Positions 36,363 through 48,972 of a stretch of 64,000 nucleotides of DNA are shown one piece after another. The DNA lies in the NCBI GenBank assembly GCA_022836615.1, contig MU405234.1, forward strand, positions 248,001 through 312,000. Direction: 5' to 3'. The DNA comes from Annulohypoxylon bovei var. microspora (Eukaryota; Ascomycota; Sordariomycetes; Xylariales; Hypoxylaceae). The position numbers and the translations under genes are program-made. The notes under the pieces are model-generated. The model worked only from the letters and a program-made list of their open reading frames with translations, did no database searches and was not told where the DNA came from. Positions within the stretch are counted from its first letter, which is position 1, and each line of letters begins with the position of its first letter.

Positions 36363-37498
36363 CTACGATTCCGTCATCTCTGCTTCTACCATCCTAGTCT
36401 CCTTTGCGAGTTCGTCCGCGACATCATCGATTTGGCCATTAGCCCCGTCGATGTCCTCAAAGACCTTCTGCAGAAGAGCCATCAACGACTGCATCTCCGC
36501 GCGCTGCTTCTGGATGTCGCCGAAAAGCTTCGCGTTGTGGGCCTGTACCGTTTGCAGTTTTGCGTTGAGTTGGGATTGCTGCTGTGTTAGGTGTGGTGCC
36601 AGATGTGCAGCTAGGACCTGGTCTGGGGGAAGCATGTGTGGTCTTTTCAGGTTAGCTTGTAGAATTTTAACATAATAAAGAAAAATAAAATTAGAAATTA
36701 AAGGAGAAAATTAACAAAAAGAAAACGTACAACACCAAGTATTCGCTGGTCGTCACCGACCCAACTACTAATTCGGCGGTATCGGGCTTATCTATGGGAG
36801 AGCGGACGGGATCCCGAGTTTTCCAGATCCTTTGGTCGTACGTGAAAGAATGCAGCCCAACTGCGGCTTATATAACACCGGGGACAAAGGAGAAAGCTTC
36901 TGCACTTACGGAATTGGTGGCTTCGCCTCAACCACGCCGGCGTCGTCCCTCCTGCGCTCGGCCTCGCCGACCAGGCTCTCGAGCTCGTTGAGCTTGGCTA
37001 CCACGTTGCGGCTCTGCAGCACGGAATCAAACTCTTTCTGCGGAGGTTTGCGAAACGTGTTAGCATTGGTCCTCATCACGCCTTTCCCCCATCTCAATTG
37101 CAAGCCACGGACAATTGTCACGCCCACTCACCCCCTCGTCACCACCACCACAGCGAATTCAACATAAAACATAAATAAGACGAGAAAAAAAGAGAGAGAG
37201 AGCTCACCTTACACAGCGCCCCGAGCCGATCGACCATCTGCTTCTGGACGGCGCGCAGCACGGCGGGGGACTGCGCGGCGATGGTCGGGTAGCAGGCGGC
37301 GAAGTTGTCCCAGCTGATCTTGCCCAGCGTGTGCGAGATGCTCGACTCGAGCACCTGCTGGAACCGCGACGCGCGCGGGCCCGGCGTCAGCGGCGTGTGT
37401 CGCGCCGGCAGCGGCGGCGACGGCTCTCGTTGCGAAGAGCCCCCTACTGCTGCTGCTGTCGCTGCCGCCGGGTCTTGCCCGCCTGCGACCGCTGCCAT
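36363..37498 (-). CDS. NNF1: Kinetochore protein Nnf1 (MIS12/MIND complex)
   Basis: Three exons (37498-37208, 37037-36910, 36642-36363) sum to 232 aa. Family features run in order: a disordered Pro-rich start, TPGPRASRFQQVLESSISHTL, NFAACYP, KEFDSVLQSRNVVAKLNELESLV, then PPIPPHMLPPDQVLAAHLAPHL and a long coiled coil (QSQLNAKLQTVQAHNAKLFG). This matches fungal Nnf1/PMF1, a MIND-complex subunit that links centromeric chromatin to the Ndc80 complex. The last exon starts at GAAAAG|ACC, which keeps the PPIPPH motif. Intron 2 is long for this locus (267 bp), and intron 1 has a CT-dinucleotide run just after the donor. Confidence 0.5.
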
Positions 37499-38271
37499 GG
37501 CGGGTTGCGGATTGTGTTATGGGCGTGCGTGCGTGCGTGTGTATGTATGTATGTATGAATTAGTCTTAGTCGAAGATCAGATGCTAATTTTCCGGGTTTT
37601 TTTAATTGGTTCGTATACATATAGGTGGATTATTCACCTAGATAGATATGTATGAAGAATGTGAAGCACGATATTCTGAATGATACGATAAGCGCGTTGC
37701 CATCTTTGAACCGCGAATTTGGGTTGCGGCAGCTTATCGATACGGCGCGACTGCACGTGGACCGGTCCGATTTTATCCAATTAACCGCCGGCATCAGACC
37801 GGCTATGTATGCACCACTAACATTTAAAGCCATGGTTTTAGTTTAACACTTCACACTGAATCGTCTCGGACTTGACTCGAAGTCTCAACTTCATATTTTG
37901 AATGTAACAGGTCTTGCGACCATAGAAAAGTACATACAGTTGATTCTATCAAGGCGTCATCGTCCAAATTATCATTCTTTCTTTATGTCCATCCAGTCCA
38001 TACAATACATCCACTTAGAAAGAAACAACCGATTGGATATCCTGGGATATAGGATATCATGCAAAAAAAAAAACTTTTTCGAACTCGTTCATGAAGCCAC
38101 ATCTAATTCCGAACGTCATAATCTCCTGCAAAGGTGGATATTCGCCGAACAATGCTCCCTAGGAATACGTTCAAAATTCATGAACGAGCCGAATCATCAA
38201 AGTAAAGTAAAGCAGACGCCAGAACACCGAGCAATGCGTGTTGGAAATCATCATACGCAATTGCCTAGACA
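37499..38271. other. Intergenic region with a short tandem repeat
   Basis: This 773-bp region holds the NNF1 promoter and the 3' flank of the b561 gene. A simple repeat (GTGC)n/(GTAT)n lies at about 37520-37556. No gene is supported. Confidence 0.5.
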
Positions 38272-40882
38272 TTAGCTATAGTCGACCGTATTCGATCCAG
38301 GTCTTTGATCTCTCCTCTCGAGTCGCCTTCGCCGTCTCCGTTCCGCTGCAGATGGAGCTACTGAAGCTGCCGTACCCGTTGGTCCGCTAGGCGACGGGCT
38401 CATCCCGCTCCATGCGTGGCTGTCCGGCGTACCTATGCTAGAGATAGTCGGATTTGCCAACGGCATTCCGCCGGAAGGACCCGCTTGGCCAGAGTAATAA
38501 GCTGAGTCTTTGCCCGCTCGCCTACCCCCGGCAAAGGCAGGGGAAGGCGGCGACATCGGCTCAGAAACCAGCCTCTCAGTTGCAGCTTCGTCTGCTGTCC
38601 TGTGCGAACTTGAGTCGCGTCGATATCGTCGGCTGGGTGCTTCACTGTCGGATATGGTACTAACAGAGTCCGATCTTCCTCGGTGACCACGCCGTGCTGC
38701 CTCTGCTTCTTGTTCGGTAAGACGACGTAGTGTTATATTCCTATCCCGGTCGTCGTGGTATCTTACTTTCACACTGACAGGTTGGCCAGAAGCTTGGCTG
38801 CGATCCCTTCGGCGACGTTCATCTTCCTCGGCGGCAAGACTAGAAGAGGCAGCGGCAGCCTCCTCTCTGCTGCGGTGACGCGATGAACCCTGTCTATGAA
38901 GTCCACCGCCACTAGATGCGAAAGAGTCGGTAGCAACAGATTCTTGGCGTAGTGGGTGGAGCACGCCGCGTGGGTCTGGCGGCATAGCTGGCATTGAAAT
39001 GGGGTCGCCGAGACCGCTATTCCTCGTTGATCTCGACCTTGACCGGGAATGCGAGTGCGAGTGCGAGTGCGGGCCAGGGACGGGAACGGGGACGGGAATA
39101 GGAGCAGGAACTGATGCTTGAGGTCGCGAACCTCCTGGGCCAAGGGGCGGCATTGGTGGGCCACTAACGCTTGTTCCTAGAGGACGAGCCTCTAGCATCG
39201 ATGATTCTGTGTCAGCAGTGAAGGTTGTAGCAGTTAGAGCGGATGCCGCTGGTGGTCGGCGTCGTGATGATCTTGTTGGCGTACTGAAACCATCCCCTGT
39301 AAATTTTGAGCCACGACGTCCATCCCGTCTCTCATCTTCTACTTTTCGCCGCTCTTCATCCCCCTTTTCATCTTGTCGACCTTTCAATTTCTTAGCGAAC
39401 CAGCCTAATCCTATAGCACCAAGTATACCCTTCCCTACGCTACTCTTTTCATCATCTACGGGTCGCCTTGATGGGCTCACGTATGACGAATAATCCGAGA
39501 TGTAACTGCTTTCTGCGGGAGGTGGTCGAGAATGCAATGGGCGTGGCGTGATGGGTTCGGTGTCTGTACCGCTCAAAACGGTTGTGGCGGCAGGGTTCCT
39601 AGGACCAGGCAATAGTGGAGTGTGTGGCCTTGGTCGGGCGTGTAATTCTGTCCGGTCATCACTAAAGTCACTCTCGGTGTACTGGTCGGTGGCAGGTTTC
39701 CGAGCCCGACTGGGACGGCTAAATCGACTAGGTGTATCAGTCGGGACTGCTGAGTATTCTTCGTCATCATATCGTCGTCGTTCTCTCTTATCCCGAACCC
39801 CTTTAACCAAGCTCCTAGCCCCAACAAGTCCAGCTAAACCAAGTAACCAATTCGTAATGCCACCCTCGTGGCGGTCAGTTCTTTCGGTTCTGCCGGAGAT
39901 TTTTTCGTCCTCCATGTAGCTCTCGGAGCCTCTTTGGGACGGAATGACCTCAGGTTGGCGACTACGGCTACTCGGTCGAGACCTACTGCGGCTTCGATCT
40001 CGATCGTCTTCATGCTTCTTTCTTCCTCGCATGAGTGCCCAGATGCCAGCTCCTGCTGCTAGCGGGCCTAGCCAACCCCCTCCATGTCCAGACTTCACCT
40101 CCGATTCTGTAATACCACCCTCAGATCGACCGCCGTGGACCATCAGATTTTCACGTTCGCGGTTGCTTTCATGTCGCCAACTGAGGATGAAGTATGTAAG
40201 AAACAGGATTCCCATCCACACAGCATACAAGATGAAAGTATACAGAGGCGATCCATAGAGCGTGAGTCCAAGCGGGATTTGTACAATTCCTAGGATTGCA
40301 ATCGTTCTTCCTAGCCACCGATGAAGCATAAGTCGGAATGATTTCCTACGGATATTCTTCACGAGGCGACCTCCAACAATCTGAACCATAATCATGGTAT
40401 ATATGGCCACTCCGATTCCGTGGTGAGGATTCGTCAAACTTCGACTCGGACCCACAGCAAAATATCCGAGTATGAATACGACGGTAGAGAGAAGGACGGC
40501 GAAGACTTGTAAATATGCGTGTAGCCGAAGAGAAGAGCCGAATGGTCTAAATCTTGCGTACATAACCGCAGCCGGCACAACAAAAAGGAATGTAATGACA
40601 GCGAGAATGCCATGGCCAGTGACCAATTGATGGTATTGTTCTACCGTTGAAAAGCGATTGCCCATGCCTAGCAGGAAATTAGTTACCAGTCCTACGGTAC
40701 TAGTTTATGATAACGATGAAAGTTGGCTCACCATTGTATCGCATAGTATCAATATTCAGGCCCACAAGATTCGGCAATAGGAAGGTATTCTTGGTGAAGT
40801 CCCAAGTTCCATCTCCCACGACCAAGGTATCGGACGCATAGGTAGCGGTCCCGGGCGCCGATAATGAATCGGCCGGCGCCAT
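38272..40882 (-). CDS. Cytochrome b561-type integral membrane protein with long disordered tail
   Basis: Two exons (40882-40732, 40667-38272) give 848 aa. The N-terminus has DTLVVGDGTWDFTKNTFLLPNLVGLNIDTMRYNG, a conserved start of this fungal family. About five to six transmembrane helices follow, with b561-like histidines (HGILAVITFL, NPHHGIGVAIYTMIMVQ, MLHRWLGRTIAILGIVQIPLGL). From about residue 220 on, the protein is a long Arg/Ser/Pro-rich low-complexity tail with SRSRSR and HSHSHS runs. Such proteins may move electrons across a membrane, but this clade has no assigned function. The short first exon is supported by the family N-terminus and an exact phase match. Confidence 0.5.
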
Positions 40883-41820
40883 GGCCGCGGAAACTCTCGT
40901 TGACGGGCAGATCAGATAAGTTTAAGGTTAAGACGCCGTAGAAAAAACCGTTGAAATGCGGAATGACGACAAAGTGGGAGTCTTCGGAATGTAGAACGAA
41001 CGAACGAACGAACGATTATCTACCAGGACGGAGGTAGAAATGGATCCGGGTACCTAGGAATACTTTGGTTACTTTCGATACTTGGAATTTAGGTATCAAG
41101 CAGCTAGCTTCAACAAGAATGCTAATAAGCTGCAATTGGTTATGTCTTTCTCATGAGTTGTCTTATGGGCCTCAAGGCACCACAAACGACAAATAGATGA
41201 AAAGGGAAAAAATAAGAAGAAAACAAGAGGCTATCCTTGAATGGAAAAGTGGTGATTCAAAAAGGAGATAGGCGTACATGTAGGTGGAAAGGTTTGAGTG
41301 ACCTGGCACTGCATGCAAACTATTTAACAGACCGACAAGGATTCGACTGTTTTCACTGTCGGGTTGCGGGGTGACGAGAGTACCCTTCTCCACTCTGGGT
41401 AACGGTTGAGGTAACAACGGGACGGTATTACTTGCTGCTGCATAAACGGGCATAAAAGAACGTAAATTTAATAATTTACCCGTTCTGTTCGTTTTTATCC
41501 GTGTTTTACCCGTTTTACGTCATTTCTTTTTAAACGTACATACCCAGATACCTAATCTAATAACCCGCTGCTAGCCAGGTGCATCCATAAAATCAGCTCA
41601 GGTTCAAATGACCTTAGAGCCCTGACTGCCCTGACTCCATATATCACAAGCAAGCTAAACGGTTCCACGTGGGATCGGACCTGGGACTTTCTTGCCCAAA
41701 CATGATTTATACCATTGACAATTAACTCTCATTTATTATCGTATTGTTTCGCTAGCAATATGTTCCCTTTGTACAACTACTTTCTAAATACTTACATATA
41801 GCTTCTGACAGCTAGCGACC
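40883..41820. promoter_or_regulatory. Divergent intergenic region, b561 gene / MCUR1-like gene
   Basis: A 938-bp head-to-head region. It has a (GAAC)5 microsatellite at about 40994-41014 and the usual CCTAGG words near 41050. A stretch near 41660-41690 faintly recalls a tRNA T arm but does not fold convincingly. No gene is supported. Confidence 0.5.
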
Positions 41821-43118
41821 ATGCCGACCGCTCGGTTAACGTTTCTATACCCTCACCTGTTCCGGGCGGCTCGTTTCGGCGAGTCTTCCGCCCAGCGAGC
41901 GAACATCCGATGTCGCAGGTCTCCGACTAATTGTAAACCACGCATGGCCGCTTTCTCCTCAACAACCCCGTCGAGGCAAGCTGTTTTCGAGAGGCATGGT
42001 AAGGCCGTAGAGCCATTCCCAGTTCCGCCAGACGTCGTGAATCTTCCGGGACCCAGCACGGATCCGTCGAAACCGTCGAGCTTCGAACCGGCTACTAAAG
42101 AGAGTGCGAGTAAAGAGAAGGAGACGGCGCAAGAGCCTCAAGTGTCGGAAGATGTAGTAACAAAAGAACCGGACAAGAGCGAGGAGACTTTACAGGCAGA
42201 ACCTACGGTCTCCAGCTCGTCGTCCTCTACTCCTCGAGCTGCGACCGAGGCCAAGATGCAAGAGAGCGGACCCATGGAAGCAGTGCTGCATATGCCACCG
42301 CCCGACTCAACCCACCACCCTCATATATCGACGCCTCCTTATGTTCACCATTTTGACAGCTATACCTTGGTGAAGGAACTGGAGGCTGGTGGGTACACTA
42401 AGGACCATGCCATCACGGTCATGAAAGCTATCAGGGGACTCCTAGCTCAAAACCTAGACGTAGCCCAAGATGGGCTGATCAGCAAGAGTGATGTTGAAAA
42501 TGTGGGCGCATTATTCTAAGCTGATCCCACCGTCGCTTGCTAATGAGGCGTAGGAAACGTACTTGTTTCGTGCTGCCTGCTCAGAGCTCAGCGCCGAAGT
42601 TCAAAACAACAGGAAGAACGCGGATGAGACGACGCGTCAGCAGCGAACCCAGTTGCAGCACGAAGTCGACATCTTGAACCAACGAATGAGCCAGGATCTC
42701 ATGACGTTGAAGGATGATGTCAAGGGCATGTTCAACGATCGCAGGATGAACGTGAGGGAAGAACAGAGGACTATGGAGAGCGCTGTTTGTTATCCGTCGC
42801 CCAGTGCTTGCTATCTCACCTACTAATCGTCTCCTAAAGATTCAACAGCTCAACCTGAAGATTAGCGTAGATCTAAACAGCGATTCTAGATCAGATATAG
42901 AAGGTCTGAGATGGGTGCTAATTCGTCGATCCGTCTTAGGCATCCTCTTCATGGCAGTATGCACGCTAGGGACTCTGCGTTATGCGACATACGTCAAGCA
43001 GGAGAGGCAGAGGGAATTAGAAGCAAAGGCTCGCGAACTCGAGAGACTGAGGAACAATCATGGAAGGGAAGATCATGCTCCCCCGGTGGACGCGGCAGAG
43101 ATCTTGGCGGCCAATTAA
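41821..43118 (+). CDS. Mitochondrial DUF1640 / MCUR1-CCDC90 family protein
   Basis: Three exons (41821-42501, 42554-42784, 42840-43118) give 396 aa. The N-terminus is Arg-rich and non-acidic, as in a mitochondrial targeting peptide. A Ser/Glu-rich linker follows, and then the family core from about residue 175: HHFDSYTLVKELEAGGYTKDHAITVMKAIRGLL, then TYLFRAACSELSAEVQN, a long coiled coil, and IQQLNLKISVDLNSDSRSDIEGLRWVL. One membrane segment (VLGILFMAVCTLGTL) lies near the C-terminus. Relatives include yeast Fmp32 and animal MCUR1, inner-membrane scaffold proteins linked to respiratory assembly or calcium uptake. Intron 1 uses a GTGGGC donor. Confidence 0.5.
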
Positions 43119-43324
43119 AACATGATACCCATGGGAATAGACAGCGGTAGTAAAAGAAACACGCGTTTCATCGGGTTCTGAATTTTGTCGCGTACCTATG
43201 TACATTCGCAGCGCCTAAAGTAGTGTGAAGTCATACGCGAATTGATACCCCCTAATCCTATCGATCGAAATAAACCATCCTGAACGCCGATCCACAACCT
43301 CGTGAATAGGTAGTGTCTCTGGGG

Positions 43325-43910
43325 CTAGCCTCTGTCCTTCTGGTCGGAAGGTTCCCTCTCTGCAGCCTTCCGTAGTCTTTCCTCTTGTCTCTTCCAATGG
43401 CTTCCCTCTTCGTAGTTCTTGCTTATCTTTAACGCATTCCGTAACCGCTCGCTCTCCTTGATCTTCGCATCGGCCAGCTCATGGACCTGGTGGGCCTTCA
43501 ATGGTTTCCTCGGCGCCGCATCCCTGCCGCCCTTGTTCATCTTCTCTTGCAGCTCCTTCCGCAGCGCGTCGCAACGCTTGTCGATCTCGTCCTCGTCGAC
43601 TCTACACCGTGTCGGTCAGTCAATCGGGTTGCTAGAGTTGAAAAGAAACGCGCGCAGACGCAGACGCATAAACGTACTCTTCGTCCTCGAGCTGGTCCCG
43701 CAATTCGAATACCTTGACCTCGACCTCGCGCTTGCGGTCGTGCTCCAGGATCTCCTTATCCGGCTGCCGCTGGCGGTGCCTGAAGCTGTCGAGGTCCTTG
43801 GTGCTGTAGGGCGCCGGGCGGTCCCGCGGCTTCAGGTGCGCTAGGTTGCGCTGGACGTACCCGGAGGTTCCGCTGCCTCGCGGCGTTGAGAGCCCGACGT
43901 TGTCCGACAT
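43325..43910 (-). CDS. CWC21: Pre-mRNA-splicing factor Cwc21
   Basis: Two exons (43910-43678, 43601-43325) give 169 aa. The N-terminus MSDNVGLSTPRGSGTSGYVQRN is the highly conserved Cwc21/SRm300 signature. The cwf21 domain follows (KREVEVKVFELRDQLEDEEVDEDEIDKRCDALRKEL), then a Lys/Glu-rich tail. Cwc21 binds Prp8 and Snu114 near the catalytic centre of the spliceosome, in the nucleus. The intron joins phase 2 cleanly (GAA GA|A). It is convergent with the MCUR1-like gene, with 206 bp between. Confidence 0.5.
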
Positions 43911-44327
43911 TGTTTATGTTGATGTGTAGGTCGAACCGCACAATCTCCCTAGCGATGGTGATTGACGATATGGAATACCTTGAGACTTGAGTTGAAGAGA
44001 GCTTGGTAGAGACAAAAGAAAGGAAGGTGGTAACGGAAGGCGAAAATGGGATAGTGGGGTTTTACACGTATGGGATGGATTAAGCTACAGTTTACAGTTT
44101 AGGTTGGAGCTAGGTACCTTGAGGGTCGCGACTTTGCCCCGCCATACGTAAGGAAAGTATGAGTCGCAAATGAGAATTCGGACCCTGGTTCAATGATATA
44201 ATTATTTACTCAAAGCAACATCTACACTTCGACTTCTTATTCAACTTTGGATGAGATTATAAGTCCGTATACTAGTAATTTAATATTCACAAAGACAAAG
44301 TCTCTTTGGCACACTACAAGTATAAGG
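43911..44327. promoter_or_regulatory. Divergent promoter region, CWC21 / CDC123
   Basis: A 417-bp head-to-head region with TAGGTACCTTGAGG near 44110. No other feature is seen. Confidence 0.5.
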
Positions 44328-45654
44328 ATGCCTGCATCAACTTCCACCAATCCACAATCCTCCTCGGGAACTACAAATCCAGCGCTACAGTTTCCCCCGA
44401 TCACAAGGGATCATATAATCAACTGTTCATATGACTCTTGGTTCCCCAAGTGCGTGAATTTTAATATGATATATCTATCTCATAATCCATATTGTAGATA
44501 ACTAACAAAATACCAGATACCGCACATCATGCATAAAATCACGGATAATCCCGCTTTCGCCAGAGTTCATAGATTACATCCGCGAGGACGGCATTATCCT
44601 TGCTGATGACGATGGGGCTGAACCGGAGGATGATGAATGGGAATCGGCACCCTCAACGTTCCGACCACCTGTCGAAGAAGTCGATTCAGACTCTGACAGT
44701 GACGATGAAGAGGAGGCACCAAGGTTGCCGCCAAACCAGAGGTTTCCTGAGCTACACCAGACGATCAAGGATAGGATCGCGGAACTAGGTGGCGAGGTGG
44801 CGCCGAAGCTGAATTGGACGGCGCCGAAAGACGCAGCTTGGATATCACCGCACCAGAACACAATCAAGTGCACGAGTCCCAATGACATATACCTACTACT
44901 AAAGAGTTCGAATTTCGTCACATACGACCTAGATCATGCCTTCGACAACTGCACACCCACCACCAACTCTTCCACCTCCCCTTCCGCTTCCGCCTCCCCG
45001 CCTTTCAAGCCCGTCCTCGTACTGCGCTCCTACTTCAACCCGCACACGGCGATGGAGTTCCGGTGCTTCGTCAAGCACCGGAACCTGGTCGCCATCTCGC
45101 AGCGGGACCTGAACTTCTACGAGTTCCTGAAGTCGCTGCGGGCGGACATCGTGAGCCGGATCGGCCAGCTGTTCAACAACAGCCTGCGGTACACGTTCCC
45201 GGACGGCAACTTCGCCTTCGACGTGTACATCCCCGAGGGCGACGACGAGCCCCTTTCCCGCGCCCGCCTCATCGACATCAACCCCTGGGCCCCGCATACC
45301 GACAGCCTATTGTTCGGGTGGGGCGAGCTGCTGGAGATGGAGGTCCCCGACGGCCCGGTGCTGGGCGTCATCGGCGGGGCCGACGAGGAAATACCGGGGA
45401 TATCGGAGGAGGATGACGATGATGATGACGAGAGCGAAGACGACGACTTCGCGCCGGAGCTGCGGCTGGTCGAGAAAGAGGACCCGTCGGCATTCAACTT
45501 CAGCTCGCCGCAGTACTCGGCGCATAAGCTGCCGAAAGACGTGGTGGATGCGAGCTTAGCCGGGGAAGGGGGCATGCGAGACTTCGCGAGGAAGTGGAGG
45601 GAGATGACGGAGTACAGGGAGAACGTGGCGAATTGGGAGATGAATGATAAATAG
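44328..45654 (+). CDS. CDC123: Cell division cycle protein 123 (eIF2 assembly factor)
   Basis: Two exons (44328-44449, 44517-45654) give 419 aa. The D123 fold is evident: the start INCSYDSWFPKYR, FIDYIREDGIIL, an acidic stretch, PKDAAWISPHQNTIKCTSPNDIYLLLKSS, LRSYFNPHTAMEFRCFVKHRNLVAISQRD, YTFPDGNFAFDVYI and ARLIDINPWAPHTDSLLFGW, which carries the ATP-grasp-like Asp-Ile-Asn. CDC123 promotes assembly of the translation factor eIF2 (alpha with gamma) in the cytoplasm and so permits G1 progression. A very acidic run lies near residue 355. The family assignment is certain. Confidence 0.5.
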
Positions 45655-46316
45655 GTATCATTGTAGGAATTCAGTCATGATACATAACATGTCAACCTAC
45701 CTAAGGTAGTAGATGTGGGTTTAAAGTGAGCCTTAGACAACTCATCAACTTGCCTTCACAAACTAATTCGTCTAGTTTCTATAACTGTATACTGCTGGGT
45801 TATACAAGTCATAAATCCTGCCGAGGGAACGAGACCTATTTCTCAGAAAAAGGAATAACTACCTACATGTAGGTATCTAATCTGACGTAGACGTTATGTC
45901 GGCGTTTAAAAATAGGGGTATATTGAAAAGTGATGCCTCGTTCGCACTGTCCATCCAAAACTAACGAATAGATTTGTTTCGATATGTCCTATGAACACCG
46001 TACACGTAATTAGTCGCCGAAATTATCGGTTGATACATGATAAATATAATTTGATGTTTTCTCCTAGATAGTTCAGTATTATCTAACATCATAGGTACTC
46101 TCTCGGCTGCGGGAAAGGGGGTTTGGATAGAAGATGGCGAAAGGCGTAAATAAGGGGCTGGAAGTCAAGCATTGGTTAGTAAATACCTAGCTATTAATGG
46201 ATGAAAATTGCAGTTAGTAGTTAGTAGCAATTACTTAGTTTGCCGTTCACCCTAGCTAGCTGTAGCGACATCCCTCTGGTGCTCGATATCCAGGTATGGC
46301 ATGTATAGCCGCCTAC
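45655..46316. other. Intergenic region
   Basis: No gene is recognised. The TACCTACATGTAGGTA and TACCTAGG words are frequent (about 45860 and 46310). Confidence 0.5.
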
Positions 46317-46580
46317 CTAGATTAGGGAGTGACGCTCGCGTTCCAGCTTCTCCCTGTAGCGGTGGCAATGCGTGTTGACACGCCGACCGGCGCTGTTATA
46401 TAGTGGCTCGGGTGACGGGAATCTGCGGCGCTGGTCAGTACCTAGGCACGACGTCGTCGATCCTAAGCTTATGGGTGATCTCCTCAATACGTACGTGCTG
46501 TGCATATGCCTCAATCTGTTCGTTGGTCATGGAGTCCGTGATAGATAGGGTAAGACCGGTAAGTTTTGAGACAGCGCTTT
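46317..46580 (-). pseudogene. Fragment of an SF1/branchpoint-binding-protein (Msl5) gene, frameshifted
   Basis: On the minus strand, one frame reads SMTNEQIEAYAQHVRIEEIT and then HKLRIDDVVPR before a stop. The next frame continues DQRRRFPSPEPLYNSAGRR and then NTHCHRYREKLERERHSLI before another stop. Together these match the N-terminal helix-hairpin part of fungal SF1/BBP (typical pattern: MTSEQ, IEEI.QKLR..DVVP, RSPSPEP.Y...GRR.NTRE.RYR..LE.ERH.L). The KH domain, zinc knuckles and start are missing. The break lies exactly at a CCTAGGTA word. It is best read as a duplicated and decayed piece of the splicing-factor gene. Confidence 0.5.
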
Positions 46581-47435
46581 CCGAGTGTTTGTGGGTATGG
46601 CTTACCTAGTTATAGTATTGCCCGCGTGAGTGAGTAAATAATCCAAGATATGAATGTAACCGCCTAGGTAAGTAGAGTTAGTGGAAGGAAGAAGTTGGTG
46701 AAAGTCACAGTGGATTCAGGGACCTTTACCTATATATGAGCAAGAAAACTTTAAATCGCTATCCAAAATGCCTACCTACATACATGTAGTCCCGACAAGA
46801 GGGATTTAGGTTAGGTTATAGAAAGGTTTAAAACAACCTGTGAAAACTAACTTTAAATTAGGATGATCAAGGCAGTTGTTGCTTTATACTTATCTTGGTC
46901 GTTAGTATAAAAGGGGGGATTAAGGCTACGACAGTTCCCATCTCTCTTCTCTTGATAACTTTCAACCGTGTACTGCGGCTATGCCTATATTTAGCAAACA
47001 TCCGTCTAAAGCCTAAGCGTTCTCATTTAGCATAGTGAAAATACCTTCTCCTACCTCTAATAAAATCGCGATATTTCCTGTTACCTAACACCTAAGCATA
47101 ATCAACATCAACAAATAAACGCAAAACCACCCCCTTGGCCGAGAAAATATTCAACAAACGTTGATACCCACAACGCCTACTTCTAAGAGACCCCGTAACA
47201 CATCCCGAAAGGTGTTTACCGTAGGGGGGTTTTATGGGTTGCTACAACGGTTGTAGATTGCCCACAGCCGTTCCCCGGGTGTTCCAAGTTTTGGAAGACG
47301 TCACATGCGATCGTCAAGGTTTTCATAGATCGCAAATTAGGGCAACAATTTGCAGAACAGTTTACGACGACCGAAAGTATTAGACGACTCGCATATCGGT
47401 TGGATTTCCTAATACAGCACATTCTTCAGCATGTG
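46581..47435. other. Intergenic region
   Basis: No supported gene. Plus-strand frames near 47230-47430 could belong to the gypsy-like relic that follows but show no clear motif. Confidence 0.5.
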
Positions 47436-47760
47436 CCACAGGTGTGTCAACCCCCGACGACAGGATCGACGCGATTAAGAAGTTGAAGATGCCCACTAAC
47501 CTCGCTGAACTGGAAACACACATGTCGGGATCACCGGTTTCTTTAGAAAACACATCCCTTGGTGTGCACAGAAGGTCTAACCACTACAATGTCGGACAAC
47601 GGCGATGCTTGAAGCAGGAAAGTCCAATAACAGTTATTGGCGAGCTGGTAGCTAGCATCGAGGCTGAGTTCTGGGGCAACCTGTCCAGGATCCGTATCAT
47701 CGAGATCACCACCTATGAGTGGTTTTCTAAGACCTACTACATAGTTACCTACTGAGAGAA
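47436..47760 (+). pseudogene. Ty3/gypsy-like retrotransposon relic
   Basis: The frame at 47444-47755 contains DDRIDAIKKLKMPTNLAELET. This resembles the reverse-transcriptase connection region of fungal gypsy elements (pattern .KI.AI..L..P..L..LE.). The usual next motif (GLTGWLR) is not preserved, and no catalytic YxDD block is found nearby. No LTR pair was identified, so this is a short degraded piece. The call rests on one conserved block. Confidence 0.5.
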
Positions 47761-48963
47761 AATCCGTACATAGCGGCTTGGCATTTCCATTCGAGGTTCT
47801 CGCTGTTTAGGGATATCGTCTTAAAGGAGAGGTATAACATAGACGACTACTGGGATCGATACGAGTGGCAGGAGCGCGGCAGCCCTCACAACCACGGCCT
47901 CCATTGTTTTTAGACTCCCCGAGCCTGACATAGAGACGGAGGAGTCGATGGTACAGTTTGCGAAGCTTTGGGGATACCATATCAGCAACACGACATCCAT
48001 ATCCATCAACATCTTTCTAGCATGTCAAGCTGAGAATTAACCCCGAGATCATGAAAAGGAATTTGGACAAGACGTAGACGTGTGTACTTTTCCCCTAGTT
48101 TGATACGGCATATCTGAAGAAGGCACACGCTCCTATTACGAGTGCCCAGTGATGTATTAGTCTAAAGGACCGATATATTCGCTGTTAGTTTTATAATTAG
48201 AACAACCTCTGGCCCTATTATAAATATTATCTGTTGCTTGGCAGAACTATTACTATACTAGCTACCGTCATTGAATGTCCCGACTTGATAATCTTTTCAG
48301 ATACTTACACGATCATGAACTTCACCGGCCCTCATGTGTAGACTGGCCAGCCGCGCAATAGATTGAGCCGCAACATGGCGTTGGCATATTCAAACGAAGA
48401 CAGGTTAAGCTAGGTATGTTTCGTACAGTTAGTCATACGCGAGTTAGAAGACAATAGAGAGAAGGTGCACGCGTCTGACGGCTCGTTCATCTAGGACGAT
48501 GGCGATGTCTTGGAGTTTATATTGGTGAGGGGCAGTGTGCGGAATATTCGTACTACGTACCCGAGTAAGAGCTTCATCGTAACATTGAAATTGATGTAGT
48601 ACTTGGACGTGTACATATGTGTCCCCTGACTGCAGGTCGCATACTCCGGCGCGAATACGCATATTGTACATAGTACATATATCTCTCTGATGATAGTCCT
48701 ATGTATGCAGCGACTTACGTGAGCTACAGAATGAATACGCCATACAGTGCGTGGCAGTAAGCAGTAAGATCAGAGTAGGTACCTGTCAGTGTTCCGTATG
48801 TATTGATCAGCCCGATCAGCCCCAGGCTGTATGTAGTATTGAATGCTTCTAGAAAAGAGACAAAATAGGGGTAATGGCACTCCACTAGATCTCTAACTGT
48901 GCGCGAAAAGAAGTAATAAGTTACACAAATTGATAAACCGAAATATAGCCCAGCATTTACACA
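47761..48963. other. Intergenic region
   Basis: No supported gene. It may include further decayed retrotransposon sequence. It ends at the target duplication of the next element. Confidence 0.5.
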
Positions 48964-48972
48964 GGTTTAACT